From positions 310,001 to 374,000 of the forward strand of contig CP074386.1 of NCBI GenBank assembly GCA_022041995.1: a stretch of 64,000 nucleotides of DNA, given 5' to 3'. This DNA comes from Cupriavidus necator. GTDB lineage: Bacteria > Pseudomonadota > Gammaproteobacteria > Burkholderiales > Burkholderiaceae. The stretch's first letter is position 1; each line of letters starts with the position of its first letter. The notes below the pieces were generated by a model. The model was given only the letters and a program-made list of their open reading frames with translations, made no database searches and was not told the DNA's origin. Shown piece by piece: positions 28,859 to 39,200 of the stretch. A program made the position numbers and the translations under genes.

Positions 28859-30096
28859 AGCAGCGTCCGGCTAAGCTGGGCCGGCGTGAGTGGGTCGTAT
28901 GCCTGCCATACCTCGGCCGGCACAGCGATCATCATGCCGGCATACGTTGCCCGGATTTCGCTGGCGAGGTAATACGGTGAGAGCTCGATATCACTGGTAT
29001 CCAACTCATGGCGGATTCTCACCGCCGTCGCAATCACGCTCAGCACGTTATACGCCAGCGCCGCCACGCCGAAGGCCAGCAGCGCCGCACGCGGCTGACT
29101 CAACGAACGAATCTCGCTATTGAGCACCGATTCGAGTCGCTGAAACAGATTCTCGATGCTCCAGCGGCGTCGGTATAGCTGGGCGACCGCGTCGGCCGTG
29201 AGGTGTGCGGCTGGGACATTGGTCAACAAGCGAACGACGGTGTCACCGGCCTCGGTGGCACGATCCAGATGCAACTCGATGCGCCGCAGCACCAGCGGTG
29301 TGTTCGATTCATCCAGAATGCTGACCGCCTGCTCGTATACGATGCCGGCTTCGACTCGGCCCACCTCGCGTGCCGGCTCCAACTCGCTGGGGCACGGATT
29401 GCGGCCGTGCTCGCGCACAATGAAGGCGCTGCCGCGATGCTGCCAGCCGGTAAGGATCGCCCGGGTGCTGAAGTTGCGATCGGCGATCCACAACTGGGCC
29501 GGCTCGGCCGACTCGAGCAGGGTTTCCATGATGGCCCGCTCCTGCGCATGCGCATCCTCACAGGGCACCAGATCGACAATCATCGCCGTATCCGGGTCAT
29601 AAACCACCAATGACTGCCCTGGCAAGGCCGCGCCCCGAAACCCACGCAATGGTTTCAGGCGCTTTTCGCTCGCCGGCAAGTGGCTGCCATCCACGATGCG
29701 CAGGCGATAGCCGTCCACCGAGGGCGGCTGCTTGCGCAACATCGGCTGCACAACCGGCCCCAACCGCCGCGCACTACCTTGCACCAAGGCACGAACCAGT
29801 CCCGGCTCGGTCCGGCTGATCTTGTCGTACAGCGCGGTGATGGAAACCGGCAGCGCCGGACTGGCCTTGGCCGCCGCATGCACCGACGGGCGCAGGCCAA
29901 CGGCAACCAGCGACATGATCTCAACCGTCGTCGAGAACAATAGCTCCCGCGTGTACTGCGTTTCACGCTCCTGCTCGAACAACTCGTCGATCCAGGCCGC
30001 ATCGAGGGCGCGTTGCAAGCCCAGACGCGCCATCACACTGATCGGGCTGTGTTCGATAAAGCGTTCCACCACTGCATCCAGTACCACGCTACTCAC
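28859..30096 (-). pseudogene. IS4-family transposase, N-terminal piece
   Basis: Starts MSSVVLDAVVERFIEHSPIS and carries the IS4 DDE fold: IVDGSHLPASEKRL gives the first D, WIADRNFSTRAIL the second, and AQLYRRRWSIENLFQRLESV is the Y-R-E signature. It is cut after SRTLLKI by ISL3; codons to 28768 in the same frame are ISL3 sequence read backwards. The missing tail is at 26980-27127. Excision of ISL3 would restore the gene. Confidence 0.92.
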
Positions 30097-30198
30097 TCCG
30101 GCTTTCGTTCGAGAACACGGAGGGTGCCCTATTTCTCGTCACCTTGAAAGGGGTGGGTCTGAGCCGGCCATAATGGCGGGCAGAAAGGACCTCAGAAG

Positions 30199-30507
30199 AT
30201 AACGAAACGAAGCAGGCGAACCCACTCGGCGGGGTTGAAGGCGAAGGTAGCCCTGGCGGCCCTCAAGGGCGAAAAGACGCTGGCGGAGCTGGCCCAGCAG
30301 TACGACGTGCACCCCAGCCAGATCACAGCGTGGAAGCAGCAGTTGGTGGAGCATGCCGCGGACCTGTTCGGCGGTGGCAAGGAAAGTGGGGGCGAGCCGC
30401 CGGTGGATTTGAAGGTGCTGCACGCCAAGATCGGCCAGTTGGCGCTGGAGAACGATTTTTTGTCCGGCGCGCTCAGCAAGGCCGGCCTGCTGAGCGCAAA
30501 GCGATGA
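30199..30507 (+). pseudogene. IS3-family ORF A (copy 2) with lost start codon
   Basis: The sequence equals copy 1, but the start ATG has become ATA at 30199-30201. The next possible start in frame is TTG at 30235, which would remove the first 12 residues (TKRSRRTHSAG region) while keeping the helix-turn-helix TLAELAQQYDVHPSQITAWK. Expression is probably reduced or lost. Its stop still overlaps ORF B by ATGA. Confidence 0.8.
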
Positions 30508-31334
30508 TCGACCGCGAGCACGCGCTGCCGGTGAGCCGGCAGGTCAAGCTGGTGGGCATCGCCCGGTCCAGCGCGTACTACCAGCCGCAACCGGTCAGCG
30601 AGGCAGATCTGAAGCTGATGCGCCGCATCGACGAACTGCATCTGGAGCATCCCTTCGCGGGGGCTCGCATGCTGGCGCGCCTGCTGCGCCGGGAAGGCAT
30701 CCAGGTCGGTCGCCGGCACGTGGGCACGCTGATGAAGCGCATGGGCATTGAGGCGCTGTATCGCCGGCCGAACACGAGCCGCAAGCACGCGGCGCACAAG
30801 ATCTGGCCGTACCTGCTGCGCGACCGGAAGATCGACCGGGCCAACCAGGTGTGGGCTCTGGACACGACCTACATTCCGATGGCACGGGGCTTTGTGTACC
30901 TGACGGCAGTGGTGGACTGGGCCAGCCGCCGGGTGCTGGCCTACCGGGTGGCGATCACGCTGGAGAGCTGTCATGCCGTCGAGGCAATCGAGGAGGCCTT
31001 TGCCAAGTACGGCAACCCGGAGATCGTCAACACCGACCAGGGCAGCCAGTTCACCGCCACGGAGTTCACAGACGCCGTGCTGGACCGCGGCATCCAACTG
31101 TCGATGGACGGCAAGGGCAGTTGGCGCGATAACGTGTTCGTCGAACGCCTTTGGCGCAGCGTCAAATACGAGGAGGTCTACCTGAAAGCCTACGACTCGG
31201 TCAGCCATGCGCGCCGCTCTATCGCTAACTACCTAACCTGGTACAACCAACGACGGCCCCATTCCAGTCTGGCGGACCAGACCCCGGATGAGGCATACTT
31301 CGCCACGCTGCCAGCGATCAAATCGGCAGCCTGA
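30504..31334 (+). CDS. IS3-family transposase ORF B (copy 2)
   Basis: Same protein as the copy at 13816-14646, starting MIDREHALPVSRQVKLVGIA, with DDE residues in ALDTTYIPM, VNTDQGSQF and FVERLWRSVKYEE. The frame is intact. With ORF A missing its start, coupled translation here would be poor. Confidence 0.92.
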   Translation: MIDREHALPVSRQVKLVGIARSSAYYQPQPVSEADLKLMRRIDELHLEHPFAGARMLARLLRREGIQVGRRHVGTLMKRMGIEALYRRPNTSRKHAAHKIWPYLLRDRKIDRANQVWALDTTYIPMARGFVYLTAVVDWASRRVLAYRVAITLESCHAVEAIEEAFAKYGNPEIVNTDQGSQFTATEFTDAVLDRGIQLSMDGKGSWRDNVFVERLWRSVKYEEVYLKAYDSVSHARRSIANYLTWYNQRRPHSSLADQTPDEAYFATLPAIKSAA

Positions 31335-31396
31335 CTGCCCCAGCGCTTCCACTTAAAAACTCCGGACCCCTGTCCGAACAAACGGTGCCACCTCTA

Positions 31397-32055
31397 GGCC
31401 CCGGTGCGCGCCAACTTGCAGGCGCGTGCGTAAGGCGCCCAGTCCGACCACCTCATAGACCGCCAGCGGCTCGCGCAGGCCCTTAATCTGTGTCCGCCCC
31501 AGGGCCTTGAACTCGAAATACCCCTCGGCCAGCTTGTGGGTCGACTCACTGACGAGGATGGATGACGGCGTCGCGACACCCTCCATCCGGGCTGCAATAT
31601 GAATCGTGTGACCCACCGGGTCGTAATCGGCGCGCAGGTCATCCTTGCGAATCGAGCGTACCACCACTTCCCCGGTATGAACGCCAACCCGAATCTGCAG
31701 GGGAATGCCCTGCTCCAGTCGAACCCGGTCACTGTGGCTGCGCATGGCCTGCTGCATGCGTAGCGCTGCAAACAGCGCCCGCAGCGCATGGTCCTCGTGG
31801 GCAATAGGCGCACCGAACAACGCCATAATCCCATCGCCGAGGGATTTAGCCACGTAACCTTCATAGTGATGGACAGCCTCCATCATCAGCGCCACAACCG
31901 GGTCTATGAGACTGCGGGCTTCTTCAGGGTCCAGATCTTGGATCAACGCAGTCGACCCGGCCATGTCCGCAAACAGCGCCGTGATGGTTTTGCGCTCCGC
32001 GGCGGATTGTCCCCGGCTTTCCATCGCCGCCTGTTCGGCGAGGATGCGGTCCGCT
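31397..32055 (-). pseudogene. Class III adenylate/guanylate cyclase domain fragment
   Basis: The minus strand reads LADRILAEQAAMESRGQSAA, then RKTITALFADMAGSTALIQD, then the cyclase core VAKSLGDGIMALFGAPIAHE and RVGVHTGEVVVRSIRKDDLR with NxxAR-type TIHIAARMEG. Metal-binding aspartates (FADMAGS, GDGIM) are present. It is open at both ends: the N-terminus is cut by IS630 at 32057 and the C-terminus by IS3 at 31395. In relatives this domain heads large proteins with AAA ATPase and TPR regions, all missing here. Confidence 0.88.
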
Positions 32056-33139
32056 AGTGCAATGTTCCATTCTGTTTGGAACTTAAGCGGCGGTTGGCAC
32101 GAATGACCTTCTGTAGGATGTCGCGAGCGCTCTTGGTCCAGATGAACGGCTTGGGGTTGGTGTTGTGGTGAGCGATGTACTCGTTGATGGCGTCGACCAG
32201 TTCCGGCACGCTGGTGAATACGCCGCGGCGAAGTCGCTCGGTTGTGATGTCACGAAAGAACCGCTCGACCGTGTTCAGCCATGATGCGGAGGTGGGCGTG
32301 AAGTGCATGTTGAATCGCGGATGCTTGGCCAGGCAGTCCTGCACCGCAGGATGCTTGTGGGTGGCGTAGTTGTCTGCGATCAGATGCAGCGTTTTGTCCT
32401 TGGGCGTCTCGCGGTCGATCTTGCGCAGGAACTTCAGCCACTCGGTATGGCGGTGGCGCTGCTGGCACTGGGCGATGACCTGGCCATCGAGCACGTTGAG
32501 CGCGGCAAACAGCGTGGTCGTGCCGTTGCGCTTGTAGTCGTGCGTCATGGTGGCCGCACGCCCCTTCTTCAACGGCAAGCCGGGCTGCGTGCGATCCAGC
32601 GCCTGCACCTGGCTCTTCTCATCGCAGCACAGCACCAGCGCGTGCTCGGGTGGCGACATGTAGAGGCCGACGATGTCTTCGAGCTTCTCGACGAACTTCG
32701 GATCGCGCGACACCTTGAAGCCGCGCACGATGTGCGGCTTCAACCCGTGGGCGTGCCAATGGCGCATGACGGTGCTGGCGCTCACGCCCAATTCGGCGGC
32801 CATCTTGCGCGTGCTCCAGTGCGTGGCCGCAACGGGCTTGGTTTGAGTGGTCAGCTCCACCAGCCGCGCCGTGTCCACCTTCACCGGCGGCGCACCGCGC
32901 GGCAAGTCGCGTTCGATACCGGCCAGCCCCGATTGCGCATACCGCTCACGCCAACGCGAGACCTGCACGCGTCCGACTCCCAACTGCTCGGCGATGTCCT
33001 TGTTCTGCATTCCGTTGGCGGCCAGCAGCACAATGCGCGCGCGCTGCGCCAGCCTCACGCTCGTGAGCTTCGACCGAACCAGCCTCGTCAAATTGGTTCG
33101 CTCCTCGTCGGTCAACATGATCTCGGGGGCAACTCGCAC
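32054..33139 (-). CDS. IS630-family transposase (second type)
   Basis: A 361-residue protein starting MRVAPEIMLTDEERTNLTRL. The HTH region (GMQNKDIAEQLGVGRVQVSR) is followed by the DDE core: LVLCCDEKSQVQALDRTQPG, HLIADNYATHKHPAVQDCLA and SASWLNTVERFFRDITTERL. It differs clearly from the transposase at 12694. The stop codon is formed with the target TA. It looks intact. Confidence 0.93.
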   Translation of the reverse strand: MRVAPEIMLTDEERTNLTRLVRSKLTSVRLAQRARIVLLAANGMQNKDIAEQLGVGRVQVSRWRERYAQSGLAGIERDLPRGAPPVKVDTARLVELTTQTKPVAATHWSTRKMAAELGVSASTVMRHWHAHGLKPHIVRGFKVSRDPKFVEKLEDIVGLYMSPPEHALVLCCDEKSQVQALDRTQPGLPLKKGRAATMTHDYKRNGTTTLFAALNVLDGQVIAQCQQRHRHTEWLKFLRKIDRETPKDKTLHLIADNYATHKHPAVQDCLAKHPRFNMHFTPTSASWLNTVERFFRDITTERLRRGVFTSVPELVDAINEYIAHHNTNPKPFIWTKSARDILQKVIRANRRLSSKQNGTLH

Positions 33140-33221
33140 TCACTCTCTCCACGCTGTGTCGCAGTGTGGGCATTGGAGACGCCGAATTCATATAAGTTCA
33201 ATCAAGAACAGAACGCTACAC
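32057..33221 (-). mobile_element. IS630-family element (second type)
   Basis: Flanked by TA at 32055-32056 and 33222-33223. Ends are GTGCAATGTTCCATTCTG and, inverted, GTGTAGCGTTCTGTTCTTG. It sits between the cyclase fragment and the stop codon of SKWP copy B. The TA target plus the first base of the element supplies both the transposase stop and the effector stop (TAG). Confidence 0.85.
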
Positions 33222-36200
33222 TAGCGGCGCGGCCACAATGGCTGAAAGTGGCCGGGTGTATGAAGGATATGCACAAGCCGGCCTTGCTGACCAACAACCG
33301 GATGCACTGTGAGCTGCCCGCTCGCATTGACCGCAATGGCCTGGATGCGTATGCCAAGGCTGCGCGCGAGCCCCCACCCGGCCTCGTACATGTCGATGTC
33401 GCCATCCCTATCGGCCAGGCCCCCACGAAATAGCTCGCCCCGCAACCACTGCGCCTGTGCCTGGAGTTCGCTCGTCTGCTCCGTTGCCATCGCAGGCTCT
33501 CGCCTTATGTTGCGGCTGAGCTGAAGAGCTGTGTCTAGCAGGCAATTATTCTGCAGCCCGCTGGCCATCCCCATCTCAGCGTTTGATTGCGCCAGAAACT
33601 GTTCAAGACTGATGAGCAGGGGCCCCGAATTGAATTCGCCCAAGGATGGGGGAACGGGCACCTGAGCCGGCGAGGCACCCGCCAGGGGGGGTCGTGCAGG
33701 CCGCTCAGCACGTCCGGTGCGCGCAGGGGGGCGGGGGCCCCAGTTGCTGCGAACAGCATGGCCAGGATCGGGGGCCGGGTGTGTCACGGCAGGCGCGCTC
33801 CGCGTGGCACCGTGCGGCCCGTAGGGTTGCCCGGTGTCCAGGTCGGAGCTGCGTGCTTGATCCGCGGCTGCGCCGCGATACGGCTGGTTCATCGGGCCGC
33901 CAGGCCTCTCGTCGGCAATGGATGGTTCCGCATAGAGATCGAAGGACAGGATCATCTCGATGCCCTGCGGGGGCGCCACGCGGGCTGCCGCGTCGCGCAG
34001 GTCCTGCTCCAGCGTCCCGCGCGGCACCGCATCAGGCGACAGTTGGCGCAGCCTTTCGTAGGTCCGGTGACTCTTCTCCTTGGCCTTCAGGCTATCACGG
34101 GTGTGGAACTGGATTTCCCAGTCGGCGTCTTCGCCCTCAACGCGGGTGCGCACGTTCACATTCAGGCCAGCATAGCCGGTGCCCTCCCGGGTAAAGCTGT
34201 TGTTCACGCGCATGACCGTCATGCCGGCCCTTTGCAGACTGGTCAGGATCCTCCGGGCGTCCATGGCAAATCTCTCTGCACCGAGGATCACCTCATAGCG
34301 CAGACCATCGCGTACCCGCCTGGCGGCCTCCTGCGGTGTTTGCAGGCCCTGCTCGCGCTGTATCCGGGCAAGCTTCTCTTCAATGCTTTTCTTCTTCTTA
34401 AAGATAAACCTGCGCCAGCCGCCACCGTCCATGTCCGCGCGCAACTTCGCGCCGTGGTGCTCCAGCGCCTGCTGCAGCACAGGCCAGACCGCACCCTCGA
34501 GACGTTCAGCCTGGCTTCTGATCTGCTGGGCCAGTTGCGCAAGGGGGCAGGCACGCGCGGCGTGGCTGACGCCTGGGGCCGCGGCTGCACCTTCAATACC
34601 GTTTCCGGCTCCCAGTCCACGATATCTTCCACCCCCGCAGGAACGGGTAATGCACGGAAGGCCTCGCGCGCTGGCCCGAGCAACTTCCAGATCTCGTCGC
34701 CGGAGGCGCCATCGAATCCACGTCGTTGCGCCTGCTTGTACAGGTCGTGGTACTTCTCCTTGCATCTGAACGTTTGCTCTGTATGAAACTGGATTTCCCA
34801 TGCGATGCCGTTTGGCTCCTTCAGCGTGACGCTCACCGCCTGGAAAGGGCTGCGGCCCCGCAGGAAGTGATTCGTGCGCCGGATCAGAGTATGCGCCTTC
34901 GCGAGCTGCGCCATGATCTGGCGATAGTCCCCCATAAACGTATCCGCGGGCAGCACCACACTGTAGCGCAGCGCATCGTTGACCAGCGCGCTGGCCTGGG
35001 CCAGGGTCCGGGGCGGCACTCCACCAATCAGCCGGGCCAGCTTGTCCTGCAGCGAGCGCGGCGACTTCAGCCTGTTCTTCTGTTCGCCCGCCAGACCCGC
35101 CCGCGCGTGTCCGGGCTCACTGCACCCGTTCACGATGTCCTGCAGCCTCATCGTGATCCCCGGCTCGGCCAAACGGGCCCGTTCATTGAGCGCCAGCGCC
35201 TCTTGCTCAAGCGCCTCCCGGGAAACCTCCTGCGCCCGTTCGGCCGGCGTAGCCGGTACGCTGAGCAGCTCCGCCTGCTGCAGCGCCCGGACGGCGTCCT
35301 GCATGACACCCGCTGCCATCGTTGGCATCTGCCGCAGCGCAGCGTCTGCCCACTGTGGATCGAAGCGCCCGTGCCGTATTTCCGCCAACGTCGGCTTGCT
35401 GTACGGTACCCGACGCAGACGGTCGGGATACCGGCGTTCAGCCATTTCGCAACTCTCGATCACGCTTGTAAAGAGATCGGTGCCCGTGTCCGACTTCAGC
35501 GCGTCGGTGCCCACCTTTATGGCTATCGTAAACAGGTTGCGCATGGACAGCTCCGGCTCGCCCGGCACCAGCCCCGGCTGCCCCTCGGGGAACGCCGTAC
35601 GCGACAGACGGCACACCGGGTAGTTGTCCAGCACCGCGTGCACACGCCCGGCCGTGTCGTCTGCCTGCTCATAGGCGCTCGCAAGTGCGGGGAACCCCTG
35701 CGCCAGCGCGGACGGAAGCTGCGGTGCCTGGACGCTGTCCCTGCCCAGCTGCATACACAGCTCATACAGCAGTTTCGCCGCCTCGCACGCTTGCGGCTCA
35801 TGGGCTCGGTCAATCGCCTCATGCGCCTGCACCTGCAACTGCTGCAGCGCTGGTGCATCCTTGTCCCCCTGCAGCCGCCTGCGCAGTCCGTTGCGCAAAT
35901 CACGCGCCACGCCGTCGTAGGTGCCGAACATCATGTTTCGCGCCATGGCCTCGCGCAGCTCATCGGGCTGCGCGAGAAAGCGCATGGCGAGCGTGGCGGC
36001 TTTACCCAGCAACGCGCCCCCCCGCTGCTCGGCCATAATTTCGCGCGCCCGTCCCGCCTGGTAGCGGCCCCGTTCATCGATGGCCGGATGCGCAGTCTTG
36101 GGCGGCTTGAACGAGCGCTCCTCGCCCCGTCGCGCCTGGCGCGACTGCATGACGCGACCGATGTGGCCCACGAGAGCCGGATAGCCCGCATAGACGAACG

Positions 36201-39200
36201 CATCGTCCCCGTCCGTGTCCATGCTCCGCTTGCGCAGCTCCGCAATCGGGATTGCCCCAAGCCGCCCAGGCAGCAGCACGTCCTTGACTCGCAGGCTGCC
36301 CGTGCTGAACATCTGCTGCGGCAGCGTGTCGCGCTCGCGCCGGCTCTTCCAGCGCGACAGCGTCTTCAGGTCCTCCCGCGAACAGGCCAGGTGCAGCCCC
36401 TGGTGGTCCGGATCCGGCGACCAGTAGCCCGGCGGCGGGATGATCAGCATGCCCTTGCTGTGCAACATGTCGGCGCCCGTGCCCGAATCCTCATCGAATC
36501 CCGTATAGCTGTACTGGATGGCGAAGCACTGGTCCAGAAACTGGGCCGTCACGTCCTCCTGATCGGGCGTAACGACCTGCGCGGCCGCAATGGGCAACAG
36601 GTTCTCCTTATCGTACGGCGGTTTGCCCACCAGCACATCGCCCTGCAACTGCGCAAAGCCCGGCAGCGGAATCGTCGGCAGATACAGCCTGTCGTCAGCC
36701 GAGGGGACCGCGCGGATGCGCCGCCCCTGGTAGCCGCCGCTGACGGCCAGTTGGTACAGCGTCAGGCAGTCCACCGCCTGCGATGCGTGCCGGTCCACCC
36801 CGTTCAGCCTGCGCTGCATCACCTCGCGCGCTTCGTCAAGCGCCGCCTCATCCCGCGGGAAATGCATCAGGGCCTGCGGTGGCAGCGTGTTAAATCCCGG
36901 CTGCTGCCCATCCACCAGCTTTTGCTGTGCCTCGTCGCCCCGTGCCTCCCTGACTGCCTCCCATGCCTCGATATGTTCGCGCACCACCGGAATGCGCATC
37001 GCCACGTCCCATCTCAGAAACCCGCAGCCGTCATTTGGACAGAGCGCGATGCGCTCGTGGTGTGGCCCTTGAAGCCTGAAGGGGTGCTGCGGCCCGGCCA
37101 CGTCCTCAAACCAGCCCAGCCGCAACGTGCCCTCCACCACATGGTCAGGTGGCACCATCTCCATGAGCGCGCGTTGCATGCGCGACCAGTCCTCGCGCTG
37201 CGGCGCCAGCTTCTGCGCCAGTTCCATGAAGGCGCTGCCTGGGGCACTGTCGGCATACCGCACTGCCGGCAGCACCGAAGCAGACGCGCTGCGGCCGGCG
37301 GCGATGTCCCGGGCTGACTTCCGCCGCCCCCGTGTCAGGCGGCTGCCGCCAAACATGTCGAAGCGCCAAGGCTCGTCTTTGTACTGGAACGTGCGCGCGA
37401 GCATGAAGGCGCTTAACTCCCCAGGCAGCCGCACCTCGACCAGCGGCTGACCGGTCAGGCGTGAATAAAACGAATACGCAGGCTCCGCCCCGTCGGACGA
37501 CGCGGCGGGCTCCAGCTCCCGTCCCCGCAAGTCGACCGTGACATGCGTGGTGTCGCCCCCACTCGGTTCGGGTGGTACGACGTTTCCCACCGCTGTGCGC
37601 AGGCTCTCGTGGCGCGCTGCCAGATCGAACCGGCGAGGAGGGTAACGCGTCGTGAGGGCCTCCAGATGCGCCGCGCTGGCCAGCCGCAGATCCAGCGCGT
37701 CCAGGATCGCATCATCCGCCTCGATCTGCGCAATCAAGTTCCAGCTCTTTTCCTGCAGATCCGTCTCGATGAGCGGGCGCGTCCTGTCCAGCGTCTGTCG
37801 CACCCACTGCTTCAGAGTCTCCTGGTGCGTCTTCACCGACTCACGCCCGCCGCTGATGTAGCGCGGCTTCCACTGGTGGGCCACCACGGTGTATGCCTTG
37901 AGCACCTGATACAGTGACAGGGCCGGACAGCGCGTGCCGCATGCTTCGTCGCCGTCCTTCAGGCGCAGCCCGGCACGAGCGCCTGCCCCGCCCGGGGCTT
38001 GGCGCAGATACGCGTCGATCTTGTGTTCTACGACTGGCTTCAGCGCGTCGAACGTCTGCAGGGCGCGCACCCGGTGGCGCTGCAACTGCGGGCTGCGCGC
38101 CAGCGGCAGCAGCCCCATGCACAGGGTGCCCACACTTTCCAGCGGTTCTTCGCGCAGCCGTCCTTCGAGACACAGCGTCATGACACGATCCAGCGCCGGC
38201 GTTGCGAGCAGCCGCAGCGCGTCGTGCATCCGCAGCTGGGCGAAAGCCTTGAGCAGCATACCCACATGGCGGCCCTCGGCGCTGTCGAAGCGTTCCGGGT
38301 ACAGCTCCAGGTGCACCGCTACCCCCGTCAGTACATCGCGTGCGAGAATGGCGTTCCCGTCTTCGTCCCGGCCGAGCCGCGCCAGCGCGTTGGCAATCTG
38401 GCCGGTCTGGCTGAATTCGAACGCGCTCCACTCGAGCGGAGCCCAGCCCAGGCGTGCCGCCAGACACCACGCCGCTTCATGCAGGCCGCTTTCTTGCGGC
38501 CATCGGGACAGTGCGTGGAGGGTGCTGGCCACGGCCTGCGCATCCATCGACTCGCGCAGCCGCGCATTGCCCTCAGCCTCCGAGGTCAGGCGATCGGCCA
38601 GTACCAGCGCCGCGTCGCGGGCCTCGTCCGCGTCCGGCCACTTCGAAAACGCGTTCAGGGCGTTGGCCACTGCCTGCGCCTCCATCGACTGGCACAGCTG
38701 GGGTTCCGAGCTAACGCGCCCGGCCAGCCGCAGCGCGGCGTCGCGGGCCTTGTCTTCCTCCGGCCACTTCGAGAGCGCATTGAGCGCGTTGGCCACGGCC
38801 CGCGCCTCCATCGACTGGCACAGCTTGGGTTCCGAGCTAACGCGCTCGGCCAGCCGCAGCACCGCCTTACGAGCCTCTTCCTTGTCCGACCACTTCGAGA
38901 GCGCGTTCAGGGCATTGGACACATGTTTCGCCTCCATCGACTGGCACAGCTGGGGTTCCGAGCTAACGCGCTCGGCCAGCCGCAGCGCGGCGTCGCGGGC
39001 CTTGTCTTCCTCCGGCCACTTCGAAAGCGCATTGAGCGCGGTGGCCACTGCCCGCGCCTCCATCGACTGGCGCAGCCGCGCATTGCCCTCAGCCTCCGAG
39101 GTCAGACGATCGGCCAGCGCCAGCGCCGCGGCGCTTGCCTCGTCCGCGTCCGGCCACTTCGAAAACGCGTTCAGGGCGTTGGCCACTGCCTGCGCCTCCA

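Larger units (their letters stand above)
26963..30155 (-). mobile_element. IS4-family element nested in IS3, itself split by ISL3
   Basis: Terminal repeats are perfect: CACCCCTTTCAAGGTGA at the left and its inverse at the right. The 11-bp target duplication GGTCTGAGCCG is at 26952-26962 and 30156-30166. It encodes one transposase on the minus strand, now in two pieces around the ISL3 insertion. Confidence 0.9.
26905..31395 (+). mobile_element. IS3-family element (copy 2) split by IS4
   Basis: Ends are AGAGGTGGCGCCGGAAATTC at left and, inverted at right, AGAGGTGGCACCGTTTGTTC. Net length without the inserted IS4 element and its 11-bp duplication is 1,287 bp, identical to copy 1. It is oriented on the plus strand. 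The flanks show no target duplication: IS110 on the left and a cyclase fragment on the right, so the outside has rearranged. Confidence 0.88.
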
